From Paenibacillus andongensis (GTDB lineage: Bacteria; Bacillota; Bacilli; Paenibacillales; NBRC-103111), in contig NZ_CP104467.1 of the NCBI RefSeq assembly GCF_025369935.1, positions 5,153,001 through 5,217,000 on the forward strand: 64,000 bases of DNA, given 5' to 3'. The translations under genes and the position numbers were made by a program. Below are positions 9,332-19,124 of the stretch, piece by piece. The notes beneath the pieces are model-generated. The model had not been told where the DNA came from, made no database searches, and saw only the letters and a list, made by a program, of their open reading frames with translations. Position 1 is the stretch's first letter. Each line of letters starts with the position of its first letter.

Positions 9332-10072
9332 CTACACCTCAACTTTATTGTCAACGATCCAAGCGCTCAGAAAGAATAATCCAATGATGATAAGGAAGGT
9401 ATACAAATATTCTCCTGCATAGGTTTGTATGGGTTGTAATGAAAAAGAAGGAAATTCATAAGTCATACTCCCCCATTTCGTTACTAAACGATACAGTTTA
9501 GTGGATTCCAATAGGACATCTATCCAATACGGTATGATAACTGCTCCAATAACGACTAACCAGCTCCAACGCCCGATGGAAAATTTAAGGGATTGATATA
9601 GCGCCCAAAGAAATAACACCCAAACGCCAATTATGATTGAAATGATAATAATATGAAGAAATATGAGTAAACCCGATATCCAAGTATCCGCCCAATACGC
9701 TTCAATTAAGTTGAACTTGGGTATGATTAGCAATCCAGACATCACATATAACATCACGAGTGAAATAACGAGCATCATCAGCCCATTCACTATCTTACTA
9801 ATTAACAATGTAGATGCCGGGTGGGGATTATGCAGCCATAGATGCAGCTGATTTGCCTCCGTTTTCAAACTGATAAATAAAATAATCGGAACATATAAAA
9901 TATGCAAAACAACAGCAACTCCTAAGGGTATGAAAATAAGTAATGTATGATCTGCTTTCATCCCCATATATAACGTCAACAGGACAATCAATAAATTAAT
10001 GACAAGTCCTACGAAAAATACGGTTCTTGTTAATTTAAAATCTTTTTTTAATAAAGCTACCCATGCCCTCAT
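9332..10072 (-). CDS. ABC transporter permease of the YtrA-type operon
   Basis: About 246 residues with six or more hydrophobic segments and a DUF-type ABC-2 permease layout (MRAWVALLKKDFKLTRTV at the start). It is the first gene of the operon and is followed directly by the GntR and ATPase genes. A frame is open from ATG 10108, but the ATG at 10072 carries a strong AAGAGGAG site 8 nt upstream and is preferred. The substrate is unknown; the genetic arrangement points to export or envelope defence. Confidence 0.85.
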   Translation of the reverse strand: MRAWVALLKKDFKLTRTVFFVGLVINLLIVLLTLYMGMKADHTLLIFIPLGVAVVLHILYVPIILFISLKTEANQLHLWLHNPHPASTLLISKIVNGLMMLVISLVMLYVMSGLLIIPKFNLIEAYWADTWISGLLIFLHIIIISIIIGVWVLFLWALYQSLKFSIGRWSWLVVIGAVIIPYWIDVLLESTKLYRLVTKWGSMTYEFPSFSLQPIQTYAGEYLYTFLIIIGLFFLSAWIVDNKVEV

Positions 10073-10124
10073 CCAAATCTCTCCTCTTAATGAATTAAGA
10101 AATTGCATTATTGTATTAATTCAA

Positions 10125-10134
10125 TAGTACACTA
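10125..10134 (-). promoter_or_regulatory. Candidate operator of the YtrA-like GntR regulator
   Basis: TAGTACACTA, an inverted repeat apart from its central two bases, lies just upstream of the ABC operon. On the minus strand a TACAAT hexamer about 10 nt further could be the -10 element, so binding here would block transcription. This is an inference from position and symmetry. Confidence 0.4.
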
Positions 10135-10261
10135 AGACATTGTGTCATGTAAATAGGCAAAAATCGAATGGAACGACATTCAGCGCATTTTCAGCAACCG
10201 CTGGAGCGGCTTAAAGCGGAGAGAAAGTAGGTTGTTTTACCTACCTGACAAACATTAGTAC

Positions 10262-10306
10262 AAAAAAAGACGACCTCTTAAGAAACTTAAGAGTGTCGTC
10301 TTTTTT
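10262..10306. terminator. Bidirectional terminator between the MFS gene and the ABC operon
   Basis: A long hairpin (GACGAC...CTTAAG AAA CTTAAG...GTCGTC) is flanked by seven As on the left and six Ts on the right. It is about 145 nt after the MFS stop. Apart from this and the operator at 10125, the gene-free stretch 10073-10451 shows nothing recognisable. Confidence 0.85.
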
Positions 10307-10451
10307 GCATTTTCAGGATGGCTTGTTAGTGATAACCTGCGTTTTAATGGTACTTAAGCTTTTTTCGAATAGGGGCTACTGTCGATGCAGAAGATATGAA
10401 ACGCCATTTCAAACTCGTATATTTATATCACAAATTAACTGTTTATCGTAA

Positions 10452-11663
10452 TCAAGCGCCACTCCCCAGATTTTTCTTCTCCGTCGTGAAATAAAGCAGG
10501 GCCATGATCGGAAAAATGATTCCAATCCATAATGCTGCATTCCATCCTCCTGATGCGTAAGCCCATCCACTCACAGCAGATCCCAAGGCGCCACCGAAAA
10601 AGAAAATAGCCATGAAAAGCCCGTTCAGTCTGCTGCGAATTTCCGGTCCCAACGAGAAGATCGCGCGTTGTCCAAGTACAAGATTGGCGGACACTCCAGC
10701 GTCCAACAGAATGGCTGATATAACTAAAACTGTTATTCCAACAGGTGAATTTGTTTGGAACAGCATCGGCAGCAGCATTGAAACGATGACAATACCGAGA
10801 GCTATTCCTGTGGCGGGTCTAGTCCAGCCGCGATCAGCTAAGCGGCCAGCTGCAGGCGCAGCTATCGCACCTGAAACTCCGACTAGAGCGTACAACGCAA
10901 TGGCCTTTTGAGAAAAATGAAAAACCGGGCCAGATAATAATAACGGAACCGTTGTCCAGAATAAGCTGAATGTCGCAAACACAAACGCATGATAGGCAGC
11001 GCGACGACGTAAGATTGGGGTTGTTCGCAGCAGATGCCACATGGAGCCAAGCAGCGCTACATAGTGCGTGCTTGCCGTTGGCTTTCTTGCAGGCAGTGCT
11101 TTTGACAATACGATCGCCAAAACAATGACAGCTGTGGCCGACAAGGCGAATATGGCATGCCAGCTAAAAAAGTCAGCCACGAGGCTCGATATCGGACGTG
11201 AGAGCATGATGCCAAGTAACAGACCACTCATGACATTGCCAACAACGCGGCCGCGTGTAGATTCTGATGCAAGGTATGATGCAAAGGGTACGAGCACTTG
11301 TGCTGCGACCGACCCCAATCCGATAAAGAGGGACGCCGCTAAGAAGAGTATTGGGTTTTTCGTCAATGCTGTGACGATTAGTGCAACTGCTGTGAGTAGT
11401 AACGATAGTACTACTAGCCTGCGGTTTTCAACAATATCTCCCAAAGGTACGATAAATAGCAAACCGACAACATATCCAATCTGGGTTAATGTTACGATTA
11501 AGCCAGCACCGCTAGCAGATAGTCCGATTGAAGAACTAATTAACCCCACCAAAGGCTGTGCATAATAAAGATTAGCTACGATGATACCGCATGCGGTCGC
11601 CAGAATCACGGTTAACCATGTTGGAATATTCTTTTCGATGGCTTGTTTTTGTGAAAAAGTCAT
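10452..11663 (-). CDS. MFS transporter (DHA1-like drug or metabolite exporter)
   Basis: A 403-residue, 12-helix major facilitator. The N-half carries the family signature after helix 2 ([11 protein letters not shown]) and [11 protein letters not shown] in helix 1; a second copy ([11 protein letters not shown]) begins the C-half. The sequence resembles the YnfM/YtbD-like DHA1 exporters. ATG 11663 is preceded by AAGGAG at 8 nt; a GTG at 11672 is rejected. It is divergent from a TetR gene, and three TetR-like operators lie in the shared 226-bp region, so it is probably repressed by that regulator and induced by its substrate. Confidence 0.88.
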   Translation of the reverse strand: MTFSQKQAIEKNIPTWLTVILATACGIIVANLYYAQPLVGLISSSIGLSASGAGLIVTLTQIGYVVGLLFIVPLGDIVENRRLVVLSLLLTAVALIVTALTKNPILFLAASLFIGLGSVAAQVLVPFASYLASESTRGRVVGNVMSGLLLGIMLSRPISSLVADFFSWHAIFALSATAVIVLAIVLSKALPARKPTASTHYVALLGSMWHLLRTTPILRRRAAYHAFVFATFSLFWTTVPLLLSGPVFHFSQKAIALYALVGVSGAIAAPAAGRLADRGWTRPATGIALGIVIVSMLLPMLFQTNSPVGITVLVISAILLDAGVSANLVLGQRAIFSLGPEIRSRLNGLFMAIFFFGGALGSAVSGWAYASGGWNAALWIGIIFPIMALLYFTTEKKNLGSGA

Positions 11664-11740
11664 AGAAATCACTCCTTATTTTAGAAAATGCAGATCCTTT
11701 TCATTCCTTGTTCCTTTTGAGGGCCCTCCTCAAATTAAAT

Positions 11741-11853
11741 ACTGAACGTATAGTTCATTAATTATTGACTAAATCATATACTGAACGTACGGTTTTGTAA
11801 ATAGCTTTTTATTTTTACTTTTCGTTTCGTATTATGTATACTGAACGTATAGT
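11741..11853. promoter_or_regulatory. Three TetR operator repeats between the MFS and TetR genes
   Basis: The imperfect palindrome ACT-N2-ACGT-N2-AGT occurs at 11741-11754, 11780-11793 (last half changed to GGT) and 11840-11853, all in the same orientation. Flanks are conserved too (ATACTGAACGTATAGTT). Starts are 39 and 60 bp apart. Position and symmetry suggest binding by the adjacent TetR protein, controlling both genes. Confidence 0.65.
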
Positions 11854-11889
11854 TTATATTTTTTAGTTTAGATTCAAATAGCGAAAGGG

Positions 11890-12477
11890 ATGATTTCCGT
11901 GCAGGTCAAAAGAGGGCGGCCGCGTAATGTCGAAACGCAAAAGGCTATCCTTACCGCTTCCTATGATTTATTGCTGGAAGATGGCTTCGGATCGGTCACA
12001 GTTGAAAAGATTGCTGATCGCGCCAAGGTTAGTAAAGCCACGATTTATAAATGGTGGCCTAATAAATCTGCCGTGGTGATGGATGGTTTTCTATCTGCCG
12101 CATCGTCAAGACTACCCTTGCCTAACACAGGTTCGGTATTCAATGATATTCTTATTCATGCCACGAATTTAGCACGGTTTTTGACAAGTCGGGAGGGTAT
12201 AATCATTACGGAGTTATTAGGCGAGGGGCAGTTTGATTCAGGATTAGCGGAAGCCTACCGGACCCAATATTTCCAGCCACGCCGGCTTGAGGCTAGGAGT
12301 CTTCTAGAGCAGGGAGTTCAGCGTGGGGAATTGAAAAAAAATCTCGATATTGAATTAAGCACCGATCTCATTTACGGGCCGATTTTCTATCGCTTGCTGG
12401 TGACTGGCGGAACATTGGACGATTCCTATGTGAAGCATTTGGTTATGAATGCATTTGAAGGAATCAGCTCCACTTGA
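11890..12477 (+). CDS. TetR-family regulator
   Basis: A 195-residue regulator. The HTH lies near residues 35-55 (TVEKIADRAKVSKATIYKWW), preceded by KRGRPRN. The C-terminal half is a ligand-binding helical domain resembling the TetR_C_16/AcrR-like group. It is divergent from the MFS exporter, so it most likely senses the exported compound and represses the exporter. The start is ambiguous: ATG 11890 touches its AAAGGG site, while GTG 11899 has it at 9 nt. An inverted repeat at 12608 may end the transcript. Confidence 0.9.
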   Translation: MISVQVKRGRPRNVETQKAILTASYDLLLEDGFGSVTVEKIADRAKVSKATIYKWWPNKSAVVMDGFLSAASSRLPLPNTGSVFNDILIHATNLARFLTSREGIIITELLGEGQFDSGLAEAYRTQYFQPRRLEARSLLEQGVQRGELKKNLDIELSTDLIYGPIFYRLLVTGGTLDDSYVKHLVMNAFEGISST

Positions 12478-12607
12478 AGTGACGAAAACTACAGCATTGG
12501 GATATCTCTGTCTTCAATATACAGGCAACTTCTGTTTATCGAAGCAGAAATATATTGCGAGAGCATGTCATTTAGTTCCAGCAATCGTACTACTCGCTAA
12601 TGAAAAC

Positions 12608-12651
12608 GGGACTGTCCCATAAGCCATAGAAACAGCTAATGGGACAGTCCC
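12608..12651. terminator. Perfect 13-bp inverted repeat, probable bidirectional terminator
   Basis: GGGACTGTCCCAT and ATGGGACAGTCCC flank an 18-nt loop between the convergent TetR and methyltransferase genes. Each arm is itself nearly palindromic. No T-tract follows on either strand, so termination is inferred from position. It could also be a dispersed repeat. Confidence 0.5.
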
Positions 12652-12718
12652 AAGGCGACCTTATGAAAAAGTTTACATTTTGCGACGACAAATCTTCCGC
12701 AATTTCATCCAAACATTT

Positions 12719-13669
12719 CTATATGTTTTTAACCCAAGCTTCAATGGTTTTGATATCTTCAGGAGTTGTACGACAGCAACCGCCTAATAACCGGGCACCA
12801 AGTTCATACCAGCTTCGAGCGCCGCTGCCAAAGCTTTCATTTGTAGAAACACCCTTCCAGCTTCGTGTACTTGCATCATAATTCTCACCGGAATTGGGAT
12901 AAACGATAATAGGCTTATTTGTTTTACTTCGGATTTCACTAATCAATGAAGGAATATATTCCGGAGGCGTGCAATTTACGCCAACTGCCGCCACCTGATC
13001 ATGGCAGTTCAACCAATCAGCACAATCGGCTATTAGATCTCCATTACTTATTTGCAGCTCGTTTTTTGCACTGAAACTAATCCATCCGTAAATTCCGGGA
13101 AATTCCTTCAGCAATCGAACAATTGCTCTAGCTTCCATCAAACACGGTATGGTTTCACACGCAAGTATATCAGCGCCGGCATCGATCAGAGCCTTAACAC
13201 GTGGTCGATGAAATTCAATAAGCTCGTTTTCAGTTAGTTTGTAGTTTCCACGGTACTCTGACCCATCTGCCAGATAAGCACCGTATGGACCTACGGAAGC
13301 GGCCACGATCGGTCGTGGTCTTTTTGTTTTTTCCAACAAACTATCCCAAAAATCATCCCTTGCTTTAACCGCAATTTCCACAGATGTCTTTATAAGCCTT
13401 AGCGCTTCGGATTCACTTAAACCTCGACGGACAAAGCCTTCAACGGTTGCCTGGTAACTTGACGTTATCGCACAGTCAGCTCCAGCAGCAAAATAATCTG
13501 TATGTACCTGACCGATCAAGTCGGGGTTTTCCATCAGCATTTTGGCAGACCAAAGTGAGTCGTTAATATCACAACCACGGCGTTCCATCTCTGTTGATAA
13601 TGCGCCATCTAGAATCATGACAGGAAAATCTTTAAGAATGTTTTCTATTGGATTCATAATAAGTTTCAC
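12719..13669 (-). CDS. mmuM: Homocysteine S-methyltransferase
   Basis: A 316-residue enzyme of the homocysteine-binding barrel family. The N-terminal ILDGALSTEMERRG begins the barrel. Zinc-ligand cysteines lie in VGVNCTPPE and in the terminal LGGCCRTTPEDI. MmuM-type enzymes transfer a methyl group from S-methylmethionine to homocysteine, giving two methionines. It starts at GTG 13669, overlapping the YitT stop (GTGA), with AGGAAAAGG upstream; ATG 13657 is an alternative. It is the last gene of the amino-acid operon, and an MmuP-like permease lies three genes upstream. Confidence 0.9.
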   Translation of the reverse strand: MKLIMNPIENILKDFPVMILDGALSTEMERRGCDINDSLWSAKMLMENPDLIGQVHTDYFAAGADCAITSSYQATVEGFVRRGLSESEALRLIKTSVEIAVKARDDFWDSLLEKTKRPRPIVAASVGPYGAYLADGSEYRGNYKLTENELIEFHRPRVKALIDAGADILACETIPCLMEARAIVRLLKEFPGIYGWISFSAKNELQISNGDLIADCADWLNCHDQVAAVGVNCTPPEYIPSLISEIRSKTNKPIIVYPNSGENYDASTRSWKGVSTNESFGSGARSWYELGARLLGGCCRTTPEDIKTIEAWVKNI

Positions 13670-14508
13670 GCCTTTTCCTGCATGATATTGAAGCCTTCTC
13701 CAAACACCTCAAATACATCATTCAAAGTAACAAATGCTTGCCGGTCTGTAGCATACACCAGCTTTTTTAACCTACCTACTTCGGAGCGGCTAACAACACA
13801 GTAAATGATTTTTTTATCCGTATCACTGTAACCACCTTTTCCGTAAAAAAAAGTGGTGCCTCTTTCCAACTCAGTATGAATGCGATTTGATATTTCTTCT
13901 GCATGCTGACTCACGATGATGGCCGCTTTGCCTTTTCCCGTTCCTTCCAGCACGTAATCGATCAATCTGGAGCCTACAAATACAGCTACGATCGTATACA
14001 TCGCTCTCTCTCTATCCAAGTAGATGAGAGAGAGGATAATCGTAAAGCTGTCAAATATAAACACACTTCTTCCGATAGGCCAGCCCAAATATTTTTTCAG
14101 CACCTGAGCGAGAATATCCGTACCGCCGCTTGTTCCTCCAAAGCGAAAGACGATCCCTAGGCCTACCCCCACGGTTACACCTGCGTATAGGGAAGCTAAA
14201 AGAAGATCATTCATTACAAAATGAATGTTTCTGAATACGTAAACAAAGAGTGAAAACATCAGTGTTGCAAAGACGGTATAAGCGAATGATCTTCGACCCA
14301 ACACTTTCCAACCTATAAAAAAAAGCGGAAGGTTCAGCAAAAAATTAGTTATTCCCGTTTCCCAACCGAACATATATTTCAGCAATAAGCTGACTCCTGT
14401 AATACCCCCTTCAGCCAGCCCATTAGCCGTATTGAAATAGTTGATGCCAAAGCCCATGATTGCTGAACCAGCGAATATGGCGGCTCCATTTTTCAAATGC
14501 TCATTCAT
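13666..14508 (-). CDS. YitT-family membrane protein
   Basis: A 280-residue protein. Five or six hydrophobic helices (DUF161 region; GFGINYFNTANGLAEGGITG, RFGGTSGGTDILAQVLKK) precede a cytosolic DUF2179 domain (GKAAIIVSQHAEEISN, TTFFYGKGGYSDTDKKIIYC). The family's role is unproven. It is translationally coupled on both sides: the start overlaps the malic-enzyme stop and the end overlaps the methyltransferase start. It therefore seems to belong to the operon's metabolism, possibly as a carrier. Confidence 0.88.
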   Translation of the reverse strand: MNEHLKNGAAIFAGSAIMGFGINYFNTANGLAEGGITGVSLLLKYMFGWETGITNFLLNLPLFFIGWKVLGRRSFAYTVFATLMFSLFVYVFRNIHFVMNDLLLASLYAGVTVGVGLGIVFRFGGTSGGTDILAQVLKKYLGWPIGRSVFIFDSFTIILSLIYLDRERAMYTIVAVFVGSRLIDYVLEGTGKGKAAIIVSQHAEEISNRIHTELERGTTFFYGKGGYSDTDKKIIYCVVSRSEVGRLKKLVYATDRQAFVTLNDVFEVFGEGFNIMQEKA

Positions 14509-15968
14509 GCAAGCCCACCGTTAGCTGTCAAAACAGCGGCTTCTTTCGCAGGCTCCCAGCCCTTGTTCCGTCTTGCAACTCCAGATTGGTACGCAGCGGA
14601 AATAACGGCTTCACGTACTTTCTCAACGACCATTTGATTAAAAACACTCGGTATAATGTAATATTCGTTAAGCTCCTCTTCGCTAACGACGGAGGCGATC
14701 GCGCTTGCGGCTGCCAGCTTCATCTCCTCCGTAATTCTCGATGCTCGGCAGTCAAGAACTCCTCGGAACAAACCTGGGAAGCAGAGCACATTATTGATCT
14801 GGTTCGGATAGTCCGACCTGCCTGTCGCCATAACACGGACATACGGCTCCGCTTCCTCTGGTGCGATTTCCGGTGTCGGATTAGCCATTGCGAATACGAT
14901 GGGATCCTGCGCCATTTTTTTCACATCTGCAACGCTTAGCACTTTAGGTCCCGAAAGGCCAATAAAAATATCGGCTCCGCTGATCACTTCGCTCAAGGTT
15001 CCTCTCAGCCTGTCGGGATTCGTGTTGTCTGCGTACCACTGCCAGGCCGGATTGCTATACATATCCCCTCGCACAATGGCGCCTTCACGATCCACACCAA
15101 TAATGTTAACGGCACCAGAAGCCAGCAGCATTTTGGTACATGCGATCCCTGCCGCGCCGATACCGCACACGACAATCTTGCAGCGGCTCAGTTCCTTCTT
15201 CACGACCTTGACGGCGTTCAACAAACCGGCCAGCAGAACGACAGCCGTACCGTGCTGGTCATCGTGAAAGACAGGAATATCAAGTTCCTCGATCAGCCTC
15301 TGCTCGATTTCAAAACAACGTGGCGAAGATATATCCTCCAGATTAATGCCGCCAAAGGTCGGGGCAAGCGCCTTGACGATACGGATAATTTCCTCCGTAT
15401 CCTGCGTTCCCAGGCATATCGGGAACGCATCGACATTAGCCATTTGCTTAAACAGCATGGCTTTCCCTTCCATCACCGGCATCGCAGCCTCGGGTCCAAT
15501 GTTGCCGAGTCCGAGTACAGCGGAACCATCCGAAACAACAGCTACCGTGTTCCGCTTAATGGTAAGCGAATACGCTTTTTTGGGATCTTCATAGATAGCC
15601 ATACATACCCGCGCCACACCCGGTGTATACACCCGCGACAGATCGTCCCGGTTCTTGATCGGCATTTTCGGCACGGTTTCAATCTTCCCGCCCAAGTGTA
15701 CGAGAAACGTTTGATCAGATACATGTTTAACTTGTATGCCCGGCAATTTACTAACAGCGCTTACAACAACATCGGTTTGTTGGTGGTCGGTTATATGAAC
15801 CGTAATGTCTCGAATCGTCTTCGCTTTACTGGATTGTGCTACATCAATGGCAACCACATCTCCGCCGGCATCGCCAATCGCAGTGGCAATTTGGCCGAAG
15901 CTTACCAGATCCTTAGCAATTTCAAGTCGTATTACAATGCTTGTACTTCCGCTTGCAGTTCCTGTCAT
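14505..15968 (-). CDS. NAD(P)-dependent malic enzyme with N-terminal ACT domain
   Basis: A 487-residue enzyme. Residues 10-85 form an ACT regulatory domain. The malic domain follows, with the catalytic tyrosine segment [10 protein letters not shown] and [13 protein letters not shown]. The metal site reads [10 protein letters not shown], and the NAD domain has [20 protein letters not shown]. It decarboxylates malate to pyruvate in the cytoplasm. The four-nt overlap with the permease stop marks it as part of the operon, where it would finish the route from aspartate-derived fumarate/malate to pyruvate. Confidence 0.92.
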   Translation of the reverse strand: MTGTASGSTSIVIRLEIAKDLVSFGQIATAIGDAGGDVVAIDVAQSSKAKTIRDITVHITDHQQTDVVVSAVSKLPGIQVKHVSDQTFLVHLGGKIETVPKMPIKNRDDLSRVYTPGVARVCMAIYEDPKKAYSLTIKRNTVAVVSDGSAVLGLGNIGPEAAMPVMEGKAMLFKQMANVDAFPICLGTQDTEEIIRIVKALAPTFGGINLEDISSPRCFEIEQRLIEELDIPVFHDDQHGTAVVLLAGLLNAVKVVKKELSRCKIVVCGIGAAGIACTKMLLASGAVNIIGVDREGAIVRGDMYSNPAWQWYADNTNPDRLRGTLSEVISGADIFIGLSGPKVLSVADVKKMAQDPIVFAMANPTPEIAPEEAEPYVRVMATGRSDYPNQINNVLCFPGLFRGVLDCRASRITEEMKLAAASAIASVVSEEELNEYYIIPSVFNQMVVEKVREAVISAAYQSGVARRNKGWEPAKEAAVLTANGGLA

Positions 15969-17368
15969 CTTAACTCACCCTGCTCTGTTTTCCTGTTTCT
16001 GTTTTTCAAATAATAAATCAAGTAGCAAAGCGCAACAAAGGGAATTCCACAATATAAAGCGATTCGTTGGGCAGGGTCAAAGTACAAACCGACGCAAGAA
16101 GCCAGACACAACAAGAAAGCAACGATAGGTACAACCGGATATAACGGAGTGCGGTATTTCAGATCCTTAAGGTTTCCGCCCTCTCTCAGAAATTGTCTGC
16201 GGAACATAAATTGGGAAGCCACAATGCCCATCCACACGGCGACAACAGCGAAGCCTGAGATAGCAATCAACACCACATAGACGGTATCAGCAGCAATGAC
16301 GCTGGAGAGAAGTGACAAGCAAGCAACAAGCATACTGACAATAAGCGCATTCATCGGAACACCGCGCGATGTTATTTTTCCTAACCATGGGCTGACCATT
16401 TTTTCCTGGGAAAGCGCCCACAGCATACGCGTCGAAGCGTACAACCCCGAATTTCCAACGGACAAGAGTGCTGTTAGAATAACAAAGTTCATAATATCAG
16501 CGGCATAAGGAATCCCGATCTTGTCAAACACTAGAACGAAGGGACTCTCAATAACTCCGGCTTCCTGCCAGGGAATAAGACCAGCGAGCACGATGATTGC
16601 ACCGATAAAAAATACCATTGTGCGCCACACCACTGTACGAATGGAACGCGGAATGCTCTTGTCCGGATCTTCCGTCTCACCGGCAGTAACGCCGATCAAT
16701 TCAGTTCCTGAGAAGGCAAAGTTAACCGAAATCATCACGAACAATACAGGAAGAAAACCATTTGGAAATAGTCCGCCTTTATCAAAAATGTTGCTTAGCA
16801 TCGGAGCCGATTGGCCTTCCATAGGGATGAACCCGAACATTGCGGCTCCGCCCAACACAATAAACACAATAATGACGATAACCTTGAAGCCGGAAATCCA
16901 AAACTCCGATTCCGCAAAAAACTTGGCAGTAACTGCATTTAATACAAACAGCATGACGGCAAATATTGCGCTAAATATCCAAACGGATACATGAGGAAAC
17001 CATCGCTGCATCAGCAAGCCGGCCGCTGTAAACTCGGAGCCTACCGTGACAACCCATGTGAGCCAGTACAGCCAGCCAATCGTAAACCCGGTTGCAGGTC
17101 CGATAAATTTAGCAGCATATACGGGGAAAGAACCTGTTATCGGCATAGCCACGCTTAACTCTCCGAGACAAAGCATGACCAGATACATAATGAGTCCGCC
17201 AAACAAATAGGCAAGGATAGCCCCTCCGGGTCCAGCTTGGTTCAATATATATCCTGTACTTAAGAAAAGCCCCGTTCCAATAACGCCCCCAAGAGAAATC
17301 ATAAATAAATGCCTACTTTTCATCGTACGCTTCAAACTATTTTGTTCGCTTCCGCTAATGCTTCTCAT
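15965..17368 (-). CDS. APC-family amino-acid permease, MmuP-like
   Basis: A 467-residue, 12-helix transporter beginning with the APC signature ([20 protein letters not shown]) and containing [17 protein letters not shown] and [16 protein letters not shown]. Length and sequence resemble S-methylmethionine permeases, and mmuM lies in the same operon. Homoserine or another amino acid is also possible as substrate. ATG 17368 has AAGGGAG 9 nt upstream; a TTG frame to 17416 is rejected because that stretch encodes the tail of a broken aspartase. The start therefore lies inside the old aspartase 3' end. Confidence 0.88.
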   Translation of the reverse strand: MRSISGSEQNSLKRTMKSRHLFMISLGGVIGTGLFLSTGYILNQAGPGGAILAYLFGGLIMYLVMLCLGELSVAMPITGSFPVYAAKFIGPATGFTIGWLYWLTWVVTVGSEFTAAGLLMQRWFPHVSVWIFSAIFAVMLFVLNAVTAKFFAESEFWISGFKVIVIIVFIVLGGAAMFGFIPMEGQSAPMLSNIFDKGGLFPNGFLPVLFVMISVNFAFSGTELIGVTAGETEDPDKSIPRSIRTVVWRTMVFFIGAIIVLAGLIPWQEAGVIESPFVLVFDKIGIPYAADIMNFVILTALLSVGNSGLYASTRMLWALSQEKMVSPWLGKITSRGVPMNALIVSMLVACLSLLSSVIAADTVYVVLIAISGFAVVAVWMGIVASQFMFRRQFLREGGNLKDLKYRTPLYPVVPIVAFLLCLASCVGLYFDPAQRIALYCGIPFVALCYLIYYLKNRNRKTEQGELR

Positions 17369-17592
17369 ATCGATTCGCTCCCTTATCCAAGTTTTCAAGG
17401 TATTGAAACCCAGCAATACCAGGTGTCGTCATTTCATAAGGATTTAATATCTCTTCCAACTCTTCAACGGTCATTAACTGACGTTCCGGTTACAGGAAAA
17501 TTTTCAGTTGCCCGAATCGATTGTATATCGAAGTAAGCCCAATCGGGAACTGTTTTCTCACCTAAGAAATCTTTCTCAATGCGATTCGACAT
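17355..17592 (-). pseudogene. Aspartate ammonia-lyase remnant: both ends kept, core deleted
   Basis: From ATG 17592 (AAGGAG upstream) the reading matches the aspartase N-terminus: RIEKDFLGEKTVP, then FDIQSIRATENFPVTG. It ends at TGA 17464-17466 after 42 codons. In another frame, starting near 17475 and running to TAG 17355, the aspartase C-terminus appears: [20 protein letters not shown], then [12 protein letters not shown]. Intact aspartases have about 470 residues, so roughly 400 codons including the whole active site (the SS/GSSIMPGKVNP loop) are missing, and the junction is out of frame. The remnant keeps its ribosome site and runs into the permease start. It could in principle be translated as a 42-residue leader. 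Confidence 0.85.
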
Positions 17593-17632
17593 GGTCGTTC
17601 TCTCCTTAAAGCCAATTGGCTTGATCCATTTC

Positions 17633-19078
17633 TTAGCGGGACATCCTAATACAAACAACTTTCGGCTCCGTCATTTCCTGGAGGGCGAATTTCACGCCTT
17701 CTCTGCCGATTCCCGAACCTTTTACACCGCCAAACGGCATCGCGTCGATTCTGTAATCCGAGCTGTCATTTACCATCACGCCTCCGACATCCAGCTTACG
17801 CACGGCATGGAATACTTTTTCAATATCGCGGCTGAATATGCCTGCCTGCAGACCGAAATCAACACTGTTTGCTTCGAGAATCGCCTCTTCCAGATCGGCT
17901 ACGCGAAAGATGGTGACGACCGGACCAAAAACCTCTTCCATCACCAAGCGGCAGTCCTTCGGAACGTCTGTCATAACTGTCGGCTCGTAGAAAGCACCGT
18001 CCCGCTTTCCACCACAAAGCAGCTTCCCTCCGCGGTCTACCGCCTCATTCACCCAGCTTTCAACACGCTTGGCTTCTCTTTCGTTGATCATAGGGCCCAT
18101 ATCTGTGTCTTCCGATAATTTGCTGCCAACGCGGTACTGCTTTGTTTTCCCAACGAATTGAGCTACAAACGTGTCATATACATCCTCTTGCACATAAATG
18201 CGTTGTACGCCCAGACAGTTTTGGCCAGCTGCCCAGAAAGCTCCGGAAACGTTGGATTCTACAGCATCGTTGATGTCCGCATCGTTCAAAACGATAACCG
18301 GCGAGTTGGAGCCCAGCTCCATGCCCATTTTTTTCAAGCCTGCCTTTTGCATAATCGCTTTGCCTGTCTTCAGTCCTCCTGTGAAGGAGATCATTCTTAC
18401 ATACGGGTGTGTTACCAGCACATCGCCGATTTCACTTGCATTGCCTGTGATCACAGACAGGACTTTGGCTGGCAGCCCCGCCTTGTCGAACGCTTCCGCC
18501 AGCATAAGCGCGCTTAATGGCGTGGCTGGCGCTGGCTTCACGATAATCGCATTGCCCGCTGCGATGGCCGGGCCTACTTTATGGGCAACAAGATTCAAAG
18601 GATCATTAAACGGCGTAATGGCGCCAATGATACCGATCGGGGAACGGTAATAGTAGCCGAACCGATTTTCACTTCCGGGCATCTGATCGAAAGGAATCGT
18701 CTCTCCATTCAAGCGTCTTGCTTCCTCCGCACTGATCCGCAAAGTTTCAACGCACCTTCTTACTTCTTTCCGCGCTTCCTTGATCGTTTTACTGCCTTCT
18801 GAGGAAATCGTGACAGCGTATTCTTCCTTATGCTCGTCTACCCAGTCGGCAGCTCGTTGGAGGATAGCGATTCTCTCATGTATCGGGAGTTCGGAGCAAA
18901 CACGAAACCCTTCTTGAGCCTCTTCGATGGCGAATGCCATATCCACTATGGAAGCAGCCGGCACTGTCGCGATCAACCGGTTATCCTGTGGATCACAAAC
19001 ATCCATTGTGTTCTCCCGAAGCACCCATTGCCCAGCTAAAAACATCTTGTTATTCTTTGTCATCGTTTCCATAATCAT
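17633..19078 (-). CDS. NAD(P)-dependent aldehyde dehydrogenase
   Basis: A 481-residue ALDH. The nucleotide fold includes PFNDPLNLVAHKVGPAIAAG and VISFTGG-like MISFTGGLKTG. The general base Glu sits in GMELGSNSP, and catalytic Cys288 in GQNCLGV. The NPF motif region reads EEVFGPVVT. It is closest in style to lactaldehyde/GAPN-like ALDHs. Sitting directly after homoserine dehydrogenase and before the aspartase remnant, it plausibly oxidises aspartate semialdehyde to aspartate; that is inference. ATG 19078 is chosen over GTG 19087 because AGAGG lies 8 nt upstream. Confidence 0.9.
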   Translation of the reverse strand: MIMETMTKNNKMFLAGQWVLRENTMDVCDPQDNRLIATVPAASIVDMAFAIEEAQEGFRVCSELPIHERIAILQRAADWVDEHKEEYAVTISSEGSKTIKEARKEVRRCVETLRISAEEARRLNGETIPFDQMPGSENRFGYYYRSPIGIIGAITPFNDPLNLVAHKVGPAIAAGNAIIVKPAPATPLSALMLAEAFDKAGLPAKVLSVITGNASEIGDVLVTHPYVRMISFTGGLKTGKAIMQKAGLKKMGMELGSNSPVIVLNDADINDAVESNVSGAFWAAGQNCLGVQRIYVQEDVYDTFVAQFVGKTKQYRVGSKLSEDTDMGPMINEREAKRVESWVNEAVDRGGKLLCGGKRDGAFYEPTVMTDVPKDCRLVMEEVFGPVVTIFRVADLEEAILEANSVDFGLQAGIFSRDIEKVFHAVRKLDVGGVMVNDSSDYRIDAMPFGGVKGSGIGREGVKFALQEMTEPKVVCIRMSR

Positions 19079-19124
19079 ATGTGACACCTCTCCCTAGGTT
19101 TGATTAATTCGTTTGATTCTCTGT

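Noticed and set aside
15252-16013. Plus-strand open frame of 253 codons
   Set aside because: It is wholly antisense to the malic-enzyme and permease genes, has no ribosome site, and its composition is that of a shadow frame.
17309-17536. Plus-strand open frame of 75 codons across the aspartase remnant
   Set aside because: The opposite strand carries clear aspartase ends, so this frame is a shadow.
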